NCBI RefSeq assembly: GCF_003464595.1
Contig: NZ_QRZF01000003.1
Coordinates: 310,001-374,000, forward strand
Reading direction: 5' to 3'
Origin: Bacteroides intestinalis
GTDB taxonomy: Bacteria > Bacteroidota > Bacteroidia > Bacteroidales > Bacteroidaceae
DNA: 64,000 bases
Shown: positions 53,703 through 62,022 of the stretch, one piece after another
Numbering within the stretch: the first letter of the stretch is position 1
How the letters are laid out: each line of letters opens with the position of its first letter
Program-made: the position numbers and the translations under genes
The notes under the pieces: model-generated
The model's input: the letters and a program-made list of their open reading frames with translations, nothing else
What the model was told of the DNA's origin: nothing
Database searches by the model: none

Positions 53703-55205
53703 ATGAATCATGAGCTATCGATGAGCGCCAACCAGCTGGTGGCTGCTCTTCAAAAACCGGCTTCCGAATTTACGAAAGCAGACATTATTTCTTATATCAA
53801 GGAGAACGATATTCGCATGGTGAACTTCATGTATCCCGCAGCAGACGGGCGACTGAAAACATTGAATTTTGTCATTAACGACGCTGCTTACCTTGATGCC
53901 ATACTGACTTGTGGTGAACGTGTAGACGGATCAAGCCTTTTCCCATTTATTGAAGCGGGCAGTAGCGACTTGTATGTAGTTCCGCGTTTTTGCACAGCCT
54001 TTATCGATCCTTTTGCTGAAACTACAACACTTTCCATGCTTTGCTCTTACTTCAATAAAGATGGCGAACTTCTGGAAAGTTCACCGGAATATACGTTGCG
54101 TAAAGCTTGCAAAGCCTTTACTGACGTAACCGGAATGGAATTCCAGGCTATGGGTGAATTGGAATATTATGTGATATCAGAAGATAGTGGACTGTTCCCT
54201 GCCACTGATCAACGTGGCTATCATGAATCTGCTCCTTATGCCAAGTTCAATGATTTCCGTACCGACTGTATGCTGCATATTGCAAAGGCGGGCGGACAGA
54301 TCAAATACGGGCATTCCGAGGTAGGTAACTTCACGCTTGACGGTAAAATCTATGAGCAGAATGAAATTGAATTCCTGCCGGTACGTGCCGACTTGGCTGC
54401 CGATCAGTTGATGATTGCGAAATGGGTTATCCGTAATCTGGCTTATCAATATGGATATGACATTACGTTTGCTCCGAAAATTACAGCCGGAAAGGCCGGT
54501 TCAGGATTGCATATCCATATGCGTATTATGAAAGACGGTCAAAACCAGATGTTGAAAGATGGTGTACTTTCTGAAACTGCCCGTAAGGCTATTGCGGGAA
54601 TGATGGAGCTTGCACCTTCCATTACAGCTTTCGGTAATACGAATCCTACTTCTTATTTCCGTTTGGTGCCGCATCAGGAAGCTCCGACAAATATTTGTTG
54701 GGGTGACCGTAACCGTTCCGTATTGGTACGTGTTCCGCTGGGATGGTCGGCAAAGACAGATATGTGTATGCTGGCTAATCCGTTGGAAGCTCCCAGCCAC
54801 TATGATACTACACAGAAACAAACTGTGGAAATGCGCTCTCCGGACGGTTCTGCCGATTTGTACCAACTGATAGCCGGATTGGCCGTAGCATGTCGTCATG
54901 GTTTTGAAATTGAAAATGCTTTGGAGATTGCAGAAAAGACCTATGTGAATGTGAATATTCATAAGAAGGAAAATGAGGATAAGCTGAAACAATTGGCTCA
55001 ACTCCCTGATAGCTGTGCCGCTTCTGCCGATTGCCTGGAAAAACAGCGTGCTATTTTCGAACAGTATCATGTATTTAGTCCTGCAATGGTCGATGGAATT
55101 ATCAGTAAATTGCGTTCCTATGAAGATCGTACCTTACGTAGTGAAGTACGTGACAATCAGGAGGAAATGCTAAAACTGGTTAATAAGTATTTCCATTGCG
55201 GATAA
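53703..55205 (+). CDS. glnA: glutamine synthetase (GlnA-type)
   Basis: A 500-residue ligase (glutamate + NH3 + ATP to glutamine). The beta-grasp domain about 25-120 has MVNFMYPAADGRLKTLNF. The catalytic domain has the metal ligand Glu in MGELEYYVIS, NEIEFLPV, GSGLHIHM, NPTSYFRLVPHQEAPTNICWGDRNRS, and VEMRSPDGSADLYQ in place of the usual RFPDPSANPY. Length fits the 450-500-residue class, not the about 730-residue GSIII. The divergence of the late motifs leaves some chance of a GS-like ligase with another amine substrate. Confidence 0.88.
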   Translation: MNHELSMSANQLVAALQKPASEFTKADIISYIKENDIRMVNFMYPAADGRLKTLNFVINDAAYLDAILTCGERVDGSSLFPFIEAGSSDLYVVPRFCTAFIDPFAETTTLSMLCSYFNKDGELLESSPEYTLRKACKAFTDVTGMEFQAMGELEYYVISEDSGLFPATDQRGYHESAPYAKFNDFRTDCMLHIAKAGGQIKYGHSEVGNFTLDGKIYEQNEIEFLPVRADLAADQLMIAKWVIRNLAYQYGYDITFAPKITAGKAGSGLHIHMRIMKDGQNQMLKDGVLSETARKAIAGMMELAPSITAFGNTNPTSYFRLVPHQEAPTNICWGDRNRSVLVRVPLGWSAKTDMCMLANPLEAPSHYDTTQKQTVEMRSPDGSADLYQLIAGLAVACRHGFEIENALEIAEKTYVNVNIHKKENEDKLKQLAQLPDSCAASADCLEKQRAIFEQYHVFSPAMVDGIISKLRSYEDRTLRSEVRDNQEEMLKLVNKYFHCG

Positions 55206-55270
55206 AGCATAATTTGTAGACAAAGAGTTAGGGTAGTGTCTTTAGTATTATCCATAATAAAGTAGGAGAG

Positions 55271-55411
55271 TGTATCAAAACTGAATAAAAGAACGCGAAT
55301 TACACAAATTACGCAAATAACAAATCCGATAAGCTTTGACTATCAGAAGTATAAAAAAACATTATTTGTGTAATTCGTGTATTTGTGTTCTAATCTTTAT
55401 TTTGACACACC
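55271..55411. repeat. large hairpin with tandem AATTACRCAAAT-type units
   Basis: Outer arms GTGTATCAAAA (55271-55281) and TTTTGACACAC (55401-55411). Inner arms at about 55291-55321 and 55363-55392 are built of AATTACACAAAT-like units and pair with few mismatches. It fills the 248-bp gap between the convergent glutamine synthetase and pseudo-beta-lactamase genes. Confidence 0.8.
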
Positions 55412-55453
55412 CGCTCCGTTTTTTATATAGAGTTTTTGTGTTTCTGTTTTTAC

Positions 55454-57067
55454 TTAATATACACTTGCCGATTGAATAACTATCTTTTCTAACAGCTCCT
55501 GCATTTTCCCTATAACCGGTTTTTTATCAAGACCGTATTCTGCACCCATCACTCTCATTTGCGGGAAAGTACTCCATACACTACCGTTCTTGTCTTCCCA
55601 GACAGATATCTTCAGTGGTAATTCAATGGAGATGCTGGGATTTTCCTGCATTAATTGGGTTCCCACTTTGGGTGAACCGAAAACGATAACCTGGTTCGGA
55701 CGAAGTTCAAGACCTACCTCTTCAGCATTTTTGCCATGGTCGAATTTAGCGAATACAGGTATCCCCATAGCCTTCAGAGTCTGTTCGATGCGGGTCATTG
55801 TTTCTGCTACGCTGAACTGGCTTTCGTAGGTATAGAGCAGGTTATCATTGGCACCTGTTCCCATCTTGTTGCTATCGAAGGCAGCAGCAATTTTGCGTCC
55901 CAGGTTTGTCAGGTCAACCCCTTCTTTATTGGCAAGCAGAGTTACGCATACCAGTTCCGATGCATCCGTAAAGCGGCTTAGGAAAGCTGAATGTCCCGAT
56001 ACGCTTCCTTTTATATCCATCAGACCTTTGTGATTGTAGAACTGCCAACCGGCTATCGCAGAAACAACCTTTCCATTTGCCAGTTTTGTAGGCTTATAGA
56101 TCATGTCCCGGTTTCCCGGTTTAGCTATCAGTACACCTCCGGCAAGGCCGATGTCCCAATGGCTGACATTTTCGGCAGATGCCCATATATCAGAAAAACC
56201 TTTCATTGAGGTGGGGCTGATAACAGGGGCGGTAACTAATTTTCCATCCTTTTCTATATATCCTGTAGTCGTCTCTGACGGGTTGATGTAGTCTTTATCT
56301 TTCTTGAAAGTCTGGTGTACGTTAGCAGTCGTTGTAACATCTTCTTGCTTTACGCTGGCTAAATCCTCTCCGAAATAGGTCTGTTGCAGACCGAGGTAAT
56401 CTATCTGATACTTCTTCACGAAGTTGTGATACGACATCTTGCTTATTTTCTCAATAATAGAAGTCAGCAACAGGACGTTTGTAGCACTCTGCTTTACGTC
56501 TGTACCCGGTTCAAAAGCCAGTGGAATAGTTTCTACCGTTTTTATCAGTTGTTCGGGTTGGTAATCGGCAGATACGTTGAAGCCCTTTTGCGAACGGTAG
56601 TCGGCAATGCCCGAACTATGTTGCATCAGCTGGAGGATACTGATATTTTTCCAGTTCTCCGGAATATCCTTAAAATACTTGCCAATAGTATCGTTCAGGT
56701 CCAGTTTGCCTTTCTCATATAACTGCATGATGGCTACTGCTGTGAAGCCTTGCGAAATAGGACCGATGGGCCAGAGTGTTTTTGCAGCTGCCAGATTCCC
56801 TTTTTCGAAATCTGTTACTCCGTAGCCCACTACACGCGGGATGTAAGGTGCCTGCACAATGGCGAGGGTCATACCCGGTATGCCTTGTTCTTCCATGAAC
56901 TCGTAAATCATTTGGTCGATAGCTTTTCCCTGATAGGCTACATGCACATTGCCTCTGCCTTCCTGCGGCAGTTGATTTTCATACTTTTTCATAATTGTTC
57001 CTCCGTCTTGTGCTAAAATCGTTCCCGAAATCAGCAAACCTGCTAATGTTATTAATTTCTGTTTCAT
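55454..57067 (-). CDS. beta-lactamase/PBP-like pseudoenzyme fused to DUF302
   Basis: A 537-residue exported protein (MKQKLITLAGLLISGTILAQ signal). Residues about 45-400 have the serine beta-lactamase-like fold (QGIPGMTLAIVQ, FTAVAIMQLYEKGKLDLNDTIGKYF, ISILQLMQHSSGIADY). The catalytic SxxK is replaced by Pro103-Ile-Ser-Gln106 (WPIGPISQGFT) and the YxN motif by Gln193-Ser-Ala195, so hydrolase activity is unlikely. The last about 120 residues are a DUF302 domain (GIPVFAKFDHGKNAEEVGLELRPNQVIVFGSPKVGTQLMQENPSISIELPLK). ATG at 57067 is chosen for the signal peptide; the frame extends to 57166 without sense. A binding or sensing role is possible. Confidence 0.87.
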   Translation of the reverse strand: MKQKLITLAGLLISGTILAQDGGTIMKKYENQLPQEGRGNVHVAYQGKAIDQMIYEFMEEQGIPGMTLAIVQAPYIPRVVGYGVTDFEKGNLAAAKTLWPIGPISQGFTAVAIMQLYEKGKLDLNDTIGKYFKDIPENWKNISILQLMQHSSGIADYRSQKGFNVSADYQPEQLIKTVETIPLAFEPGTDVKQSATNVLLLTSIIEKISKMSYHNFVKKYQIDYLGLQQTYFGEDLASVKQEDVTTTANVHQTFKKDKDYINPSETTTGYIEKDGKLVTAPVISPTSMKGFSDIWASAENVSHWDIGLAGGVLIAKPGNRDMIYKPTKLANGKVVSAIAGWQFYNHKGLMDIKGSVSGHSAFLSRFTDASELVCVTLLANKEGVDLTNLGRKIAAAFDSNKMGTGANDNLLYTYESQFSVAETMTRIEQTLKAMGIPVFAKFDHGKNAEEVGLELRPNQVIVFGSPKVGTQLMQENPSISIELPLKISVWEDKNGSVWSTFPQMRVMGAEYGLDKKPVIGKMQELLEKIVIQSASVY

Positions 57068-57310
57068 ATTATTTTTCGTTAGAGTTTTATTCTTGTTTTC
57101 TGGTGTTGCAAAGGTAGGCGGTTCCATTGGGGTGGAAGATAACGATATCACACGTATAGTTTGCAATTATTCCCGATTGCAGGGTATTCCTGCTTTTTCA
57201 TGAAAGAATAGTGACCCGGGTGAAACAATATCCCCAAAAGGGCTTGCTTTTCCAGTTGATTTTAATAGATTTGTTGTTTACTCAATAAATTGATTATAAA
57301 ACAGGGCTTT

Positions 57311-57703
57311 ATGACATCAAATGTGAAATCTTTAGTCTATAAAATGAATATAGTGGTTGACTGTAAAGATGCAGGAGTTTTAGCAGAATTTTACAGTAAA
57401 CTGCTGGGGTGGGAGCTGACACATCAACGTGCGAATGGTTGGGCGGCTATCACTTCTCCATCCGGTATGGTGATGGCGTTTCAGGAGATTGAAGAGTACC
57501 AGCCACCTGTATGGCCTTGGAAAGAAGATAAGCAAGGACAAATGCTTCATCTTGATTTCTATGTGGAAAATCTGGAGGAGGCTGTGGCTTATGCCATTCA
57601 GTTGGGAGCCCGGCAGGCAGATGAGCAGTACTTCAGGACTTCACGAACGATGTTTGATCCGGCAGGACATCCTTTCTGCCTTGATACGGAAGAGGCTGAA
57701 TAA
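57311..57703 (+). CDS. VOC-superfamily (glyoxalase/bleomycin-resistance-like) protein
   Basis: A 130-residue protein with paired beta-alpha-beta modules: KMNIVVDCKDAGVLAEFYSKLLGWEL at the N-terminus and MLHLDFYVENLEEAVAYAIQLGA in the middle, ending TMFDPAGHPFCLD. Metal-ligand-like residues are His/Asp in LHLDFY and the late Asp/His. The start could be ATG 57290 or 57311; I take the latter (MTSNVKSLVYKM). The substrate is unknown. The MutS-like gene follows after 37 bp. Confidence 0.85.
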   Translation: MTSNVKSLVYKMNIVVDCKDAGVLAEFYSKLLGWELTHQRANGWAAITSPSGMVMAFQEIEEYQPPVWPWKEDKQGQMLHLDFYVENLEEAVAYAIQLGARQADEQYFRTSRTMFDPAGHPFCLDTEEAE

Positions 57704-57740
57704 ATACACAAAACAGTTACTGAACAATAAAGAATATACC

Positions 57741-59243
57741 ATGTCCGAAATTGCGAACTATTTCCTTTATAGAAATGCCGAAGGCGAAACCGGTTTATCC
57801 GCTAACAGCATTGACGACCTGAATCTGGATGACTTGTTTGCCGAAATTGATTATTGTCATTCCAGTATAGGCAGGCAGTATTTGTATTATCTTCTGCTAT
57901 CGGATAAAACCTCCGGCATGGAAAAGCAGGAAGCACTTCTGTCTTCATTGGCAACTCATACGGAGTTGCGTACTCTTTTAAGCAATGCACTGAAAGAACT
58001 GGATAAACCGGATGCTTATTCCATCGTATCCATTCTGGAAAATGATAATACAGGGATTGGTGCCAAGGAGATGGTTCTTATTAATATCTGTCGGTTTCTG
58101 CCTTTGCTGTTTCTGGCTCTGATGCTGCTCACTCATTCGGGAGTGTTTCTTACTTTATTTGTCTTTTCATTCGTGGCAAATGCAGTGTTGCACTATCGTA
58201 ATAAGGCGAAAATCCAGAGATACTTTTTCTCTATACCTCAGCTTCTGAAGATGATAAGGCAGGCGGGAAAGCTGGCGCAGAATAAGGAGTTTATCTCTGT
58301 AGATCCTTCTATCACGACTGACTTGAAAGCTGTGGAAGGTCTGAAGAAGTATATCTCTTATTTCCGTTTCAACCTCAGTCTGGATAATGACATGGCTATT
58401 CTATTTTATATGGCAGCGGAATTAATCCGGGTATTCTTTCTCCACGAAGCGTATGCGGTAGGCAGAACTTTTCATCTGTTGAAGGAGAAGGCGACGGCTA
58501 TTCACAATGTTTACCGCTTCATCGGTTTTCTGGATTCTATTTTGTCTGTTGCTATCTTGAGGGAGGAGCTACCTTATTACTGTCTGCCGGGAGATAACAG
58601 GGCAGGGGAGCGATTGCGTACACAGGCTGTGTATCATCCTCTGATAGAAAACTGTATTCCGAACGATATGGTGCTTCATGAGAAATCGGCATTGATAACC
58701 GGTTCGAATATGGCAGGTAAGACCTGTTTCATGCGTACGATAGGAGTGAATCTGTTGGCAGCGAAAACACTTCATACTTGTTTCGCAGAAGTCTTTGAGA
58801 TAAATACCGGAATTTCTCTTCTGTCCTCCATTCACCAGGGAGATAACCTAATGGAAAATAAGAGTTACTTTATGCAGGAAGTGACGACTATCAAAGATTT
58901 CGTAGATGAAAGCGGTCATGGGAACCATCTCTTCCTGCTCGATGAATTGTTCAGAGGAACCAATACCAAGGAGCGGATAGCGATTTCGAAAGCTGTGCTT
59001 TCCTGGTTGGTGAAAAGTGATAATCTGGTATTTGTATCTACGCACGATCTGGAACTGGCCGATATGCTGGAAGATGAATACGAATTATACTATTTCAGCG
59101 AGTCGGTGAAAGACGGTATCCTGTCATTTGATTACAAACTGAAACGCGGAGTTGCGACCGAGCATAATGCAATTAAGATATTGGAGATTTGCGATTATCC
59201 GGCTTCGTTGGTGAGTGAGGCTCATTCAATCACAAGTATATAA
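57741..59243 (+). CDS. membrane-associated MutS-family ATPase
   Basis: A 500-residue protein. The C-terminal 200 residues are a MutS ATPase domain (GSNMAGKTCFMRTIGVN Walker A, LFLLDELFRGTNTKERI Walker B, FVSTHDLELAD). Residues about 105-150 form hydrophobic helices (INICRFLPLLFLALMLLTHSGVFLTLFVFSFVANAVLHY), and no mismatch-recognition domain is present. ATG at 57741 (MSEIANYF) is chosen; an earlier in-frame ATG at 57489 would overlap the VOC gene in another frame. Not a classical repair MutS; relatives in Bacteroidetes are annotated as MutS-related, role unknown. Confidence 0.88.
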   Translation: MSEIANYFLYRNAEGETGLSANSIDDLNLDDLFAEIDYCHSSIGRQYLYYLLLSDKTSGMEKQEALLSSLATHTELRTLLSNALKELDKPDAYSIVSILENDNTGIGAKEMVLINICRFLPLLFLALMLLTHSGVFLTLFVFSFVANAVLHYRNKAKIQRYFFSIPQLLKMIRQAGKLAQNKEFISVDPSITTDLKAVEGLKKYISYFRFNLSLDNDMAILFYMAAELIRVFFLHEAYAVGRTFHLLKEKATAIHNVYRFIGFLDSILSVAILREELPYYCLPGDNRAGERLRTQAVYHPLIENCIPNDMVLHEKSALITGSNMAGKTCFMRTIGVNLLAAKTLHTCFAEVFEINTGISLLSSIHQGDNLMENKSYFMQEVTTIKDFVDESGHGNHLFLLDELFRGTNTKERIAISKAVLSWLVKSDNLVFVSTHDLELADMLEDEYELYYFSESVKDGILSFDYKLKRGVATEHNAIKILEICDYPASLVSEAHSITSI

Positions 59244-59246
59244 TGA

Positions 59247-59291
59247 AAAACAGAGAGAGTGTAGGTATGATATCCCGCCTCCCTCTGTTTT
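59247..59291. terminator. bidirectional terminator
   Basis: AAAACAGAG (59247-59255) pairs with CTCTGTTTT (59283-59291), between the convergent MutS-like and YtxH-like genes, giving a T-rich 3' side in both directions. Confidence 0.7.
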
Positions 59292-59310
59292 GCAATAATG
59301 AACAGATTGA

Positions 59311-59607
59311 TTACTTCTTAGCTTCATCAGCCATAGAGTGCACTTTGCCTTTGATGTCATTGGCTTTTTCAGCAATAACAGATGTTTCATTGGCTACTCT
59401 GTCAGCAACTTTTTCTCCGGCATACAATGCCTTTTCTTTAGCAGATTCGATCAGGCATTCGGTATGTCCTTCAATTCTGTGCAGGGCATCGAATACTTCT
59501 GCTTTCATTTTTTTTGCTCTTGCACTGCGGGCAAAGCCATAAGCCAGTGCTCCAAAGATTGAACCTATTCCAAGGCCAATCAAAAAGTGAGAATCTTTAC
59601 ATGTCAT
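59311..59607 (-). CDS. YtxH-like small membrane protein
   Basis: A 98-residue protein with one glycine-rich membrane helix (about 8-26, FLIGLGIGSIFGALAYGFA), then a basic stretch and a long amphipathic, Lys/Glu/Ala-rich helix (AEVFDALHRIEGHTECLIESAKEKALYAGEKVADRV). This layout fits YtxH/general-stress small proteins. Single gene. Function unknown. Confidence 0.75.
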   Translation of the reverse strand: MTCKDSHFLIGLGIGSIFGALAYGFARSARAKKMKAEVFDALHRIEGHTECLIESAKEKALYAGEKVADRVANETSVIAEKANDIKGKVHSMADEAKK

Positions 59608-59774
59608 AATTAAACAGGTTTAATGGTTAAAAACTAAATTAATGTTCTATTTTGGTCAGAGAACAGAGTGCACAAGGCATTAGTTCAACGGGGAGGGAAA
59701 GAATTACTACTATTTCACAATTTATGAGAATCAGGAGTTGAATTAACTCTTTCTTGTAGGGTTATGAATATAAT

Positions 59775-59873
59775 TTTAGGCGCGGATTACGCGGATTACA
59801 CGGATTCTTTTCCTGTAATATAGTGCGATAGCGCAGCCATTAATCCGTGTAATCCGCGTAATCCGCGCCTAAA
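59775..59873. repeat. perfect 32-bp inverted repeat of CGCGGATTA 9-bp units
   Basis: Arms 59775-59806 and 59842-59873 are exact reverse complements, 32 bp each. They hold about three units CGCGGATTA, CGCGGATTA, CACGGATT. The loop is 35 bp. No T-run. It is the most perfect of the five large hairpins. Confidence 0.92.
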
Positions 59874-60000
59874 TCATTATCAGCATTTAGTTCATTACTT
59901 TCCCGTTATGGGTAAAACGATGATCCAGTATGATAAATATTCTGTAAATCGGTGGTAAATGTTTACAAAGTAAGATCTCCTTGAGATCAATCGTATACAT

Positions 60001-60066
60001 AGGGTATCTCAGTATGATACTTAGGGTACCTCAATATGATACTTAGGGTGTCTCAGTCATATACTA
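60001..60066. repeat. 22-bp-period dyad array with GGTATC/GATACT half-sites
   Basis: AGGGTATCTCAGTAT (60001), AGGGTACCTCAATAT (60023) and AGGGTGTCTCAGTCA (60045) begin three units exactly 22 bp apart. Each first half GGTATC is answered by an inverted GATACT about one turn later, and dyad centres fall near 60012, 60023, 60034 and 60045, every 11 bp. It has the same plan as the arrays at 12062 and 40934. Confidence 0.75.
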
Positions 60067-60229
60067 TGATACCATTATTATAATATGTCTGATAATCAAC
60101 TGTTTATGAAGTATTTCTTTAGCGTTGATAAATTGTGACAAATGCCCTGTTTAAAATGATGAATTATTTCCTTTTATATCGTTATAAATCAAATTTAATA
60201 CCAGATTCGTATAATTTATAAATATTCTC

Positions 60230-60257
60230 TTGTCGGATTCCTTTAGCTTTATCTTTG
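60230..60257 (+). promoter_or_regulatory. promoter of recombinase gene
   Basis: TTG at 60230-60232 and the -7 box TATCTTTG at 60250-60257. The leader is about 80 bp. Confidence 0.6.
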
Positions 60258-60337
60258 GCGCTCATAAACATTACTACTGCACGTACGTTCTGTGGTACAA
60301 GCAGTTTTTTGAATCATGTAATTAAAATCAATGCTTT

Positions 60338-61351
60338 ATGAATGTAGAAAGAAAAAATGCGAAAGATGACTTACGGCTCTACATACCGGAAGTCATCGGG
60401 ATGCTGAAGCGGGAAGGAAAGTTCCCGGCAATGCATGTTTATGCTTGCACGCTGCGTTCCTATGAGAAGTTTTGTGCAGAGGAAAGGCATCCGAAAAACG
60501 CCACTGCTTCCCTGTCCATGCAGGAGATTTTCACCCCTGAGAGGCTGAAAGAGTATGAGGGCTGGTTGGCTGGACAACAGTCCAGTCCGAATACGATCTC
60601 CACTTATATGCGTACATTGCAGGCGGTATACAATCGTTGGATGTCACCGGGCATAGAGGGGTACAATCCGGTGCTGTTCAAGGATGTTTATACGAAAGTG
60701 GAGTCGCGTACCAAGCGGGCGCTGACGGCAGAGCAGATGGAGCAACTCAGGAATACGGACTTTAGTGTGCTGACACTGCGTCAACAGCAAGTGCTCACCT
60801 ACTTCTTGCTGATGTTCATGTTGCGCGGTATGCCGTTCATTGATCTAGCACACTTGCGGAAGTCGGATTTGAGAAATAGGCGCATCACTTACCGTCGGCA
60901 CAAGACGGGGAAACTGATGGTGGTGGATGTGCCGCCCGATGCGATGAGGCTGTTGCAGAAGTACAGGGACAAGACGGATTCGGAATATTTGTTCCCGTTG
61001 CTGCATGGTGGCTTGTTCATGGAGGAACATCACCACCGTTATCAAGAAACATTACGGCACTTCAACCGGGAGTTGGCGCGGTTGATGAAGCAGTTATTGC
61101 CCGGTGTTTCCGTAAGTTCGTACACCGCACGCCATACATGGGCTACACTTGCTTATCATAGTGGTGTACCTGTGGGACTGATAAGCCAGTCGTTGGGGCA
61201 CTCGTCTATTCGGGTGACGATGACTTATCTGAAACCGTTTGATGCGGAGGTGATAGACAGAATAAACAGGCAAGTGATTTCCTTGGTGAAGAAAAGTAAA
61301 AAAAAGAAAGATGGCAGATTTAATATGCTGTATGGCACTTCGTTGAGGTGA
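60338..61351 (+). CDS. tyrosine site-specific recombinase, likely DNA invertase
   Basis: A 337-residue integrase-fold recombinase. N-terminal SAM-like DNA-binding domain about 15-110 (FPAMHVYACTLRSYEKFC, SPNTISTYMRTLQAVYNRW). Catalytic domain: Arg163 (FMLRGMPFIDL), a Lys in RRHKTGKLMVV, Arg265 in YTARHTWATLAY, His288 in SLGHSS and nucleophile Tyr297 in VTMTYLK. The usual first His of HxxR is Tyr262 here. Length fits the short Bacteroides invertases that flip nearby promoters. Its stop codon directly abuts one arm of the inverted repeat 61352-61374, so the adjacent segment is its natural substrate. Confidence 0.92.
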   Translation: MNVERKNAKDDLRLYIPEVIGMLKREGKFPAMHVYACTLRSYEKFCAEERHPKNATASLSMQEIFTPERLKEYEGWLAGQQSSPNTISTYMRTLQAVYNRWMSPGIEGYNPVLFKDVYTKVESRTKRALTAEQMEQLRNTDFSVLTLRQQQVLTYFLLMFMLRGMPFIDLAHLRKSDLRNRRITYRRHKTGKLMVVDVPPDAMRLLQKYRDKTDSEYLFPLLHGGLFMEEHHHRYQETLRHFNRELARLMKQLLPGVSVSSYTARHTWATLAYHSGVPVGLISQSLGHSSIRVTMTYLKPFDAEVIDRINRQVISLVKKSKKKKDGRFNMLYGTSLR

Positions 61352-61675
61352 AATTACTTGCATAGTAACGGCAAATAGCAGCTACAAAGTTGCGTCTTTT
61401 TTGACAGAAAAGCAAACAAACCCTAACAAAATATGAATAAATCTTATATCGGACAGCAAAAACAATATTAAAATTAGTCCCTAATACATACAGCTTTCGA
61501 TTTTTTATCCCAGCAGGCAAAAGGAATCGTGTTTCCGCTTTATCCTTTGAAAGTGGAATGCTTCTTTACGTACCTTATTATCAGGAAAACTTCTTTTTAC
61601 CATAAAATGATACCGTCTGAAAACGCCTTTCCGGTCTGCATCAAATGGTAGCTTGCCGTTACTATGCAAGTAATT
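61352..61675. repeat. putative invertible segment flanked by perfect 23-bp inverted repeats
   Basis: AATTACTTGCATAGTAACGG followed by CAA (61352-61374) is exactly repeated in inverse at 61653-61675, enclosing 278 bp. Each arm contains a recombinase-site-like core TTAC-TTGCATA-GTAA: inverted 4-bp elements around a 7-bp centre. The enclosed DNA has no coding frame. It carries only near matches to the -7 box, with one extra base (TATCCTTTG at 61541 rightward, and leftward ones near 61419 and 61642). A phase-variable promoter or regulator switch next to its recombinase is the likely reading. Confidence 0.8.
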
Positions 61676-61702
61676 CCAACAAACGCATTAATTATACTGT
61701 TT

Positions 61703-61936
61703 ATGAAGAATATAGAACTTCCCATCAAAAGAGGAGACCGTGTGTGGGTGAAGGTTTATAATGAACGAAATGGCTCATTCACTTCGCGTATGGCGGAGGT
61801 TATATCTATATTGCAAATGTATGTTTCCGGGGCAGATGTACCGTATGTAGCATTGCGTTATCTGGACGACCGCAGCTATGGATGTATTCCTTATGAACAA
61901 GTCACCGAAGTCTGCGACGAGTCTTTTTCTGAATAA
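61703..61936 (+). CDS. small protein downstream of invertible segment, function unknown
   Basis: A 77-residue cytoplasmic-looking protein (MKNIELPIKRGDRVWVKVYNERN ... VPYVALRYLDDRSYGCIPYEQVTE), probably one small beta-barrel (SH3/KOW-like feel from GDRVWVKV). I do not recognise a family. The frame extends upstream to an ATG at 61664, but that lies inside the inverted-repeat arm, so I take 61703. It is the first gene that rightward transcription from the invertible segment would reach, and a terminator follows. Confidence 0.65.
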   Translation: MKNIELPIKRGDRVWVKVYNERNGSFTSRMAEVISILQMYVSGADVPYVALRYLDDRSYGCIPYEQVTEVCDESFSE

Positions 61937-61963
61937 TGACACTGTAGTTTTGTTGATACTAAT

Positions 61964-62020
61964 AGCCCTGCTTTCTTCATCCGCCAGTATCGTCTGACAA
62001 AGAAGAAAAGCAGGGCTTTC
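61964..62020 (+). terminator. Terminator after the small gene
   Basis: AGCCCTGCTTTCTTC (61964-61978) pairs with GAAGAAAAGCAGGGCT (about 62002-62017) with one bulged A, then TTTCTTTT follows. Confidence 0.85.
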
Positions 62021-62022
62021 TT

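Larger units (their letters stand above)
59608..60337. other. gene-free stretch before the recombinase
   Basis: 730 bp without a credible coding frame. It holds the 32-bp-arm hairpin (59775-59873), the 22-bp array (60001-60066, with a flanking dyad GATCTC-CTT-GAGATC at 59974-59988) and the recombinase promoter. The rest is AT-rich sequence with nothing definite. Confidence 0.7.

Noticed and set aside
54501..55070. 189-codon minus-strand frame
   Set aside because: Antisense shadow inside the glutamine synthetase gene; no family resemblance.
57068..57166. Longer N-terminus for the beta-lactamase-like protein
   Set aside because: The signal peptide begins at 57067; upstream codons look non-coding.
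57489..57740. Longer N-terminus for the MutS-like protein
   Set aside because: This stretch overlaps the VOC gene in another frame and gives residues unlike any MutS; ATG at 57741 has a natural start.
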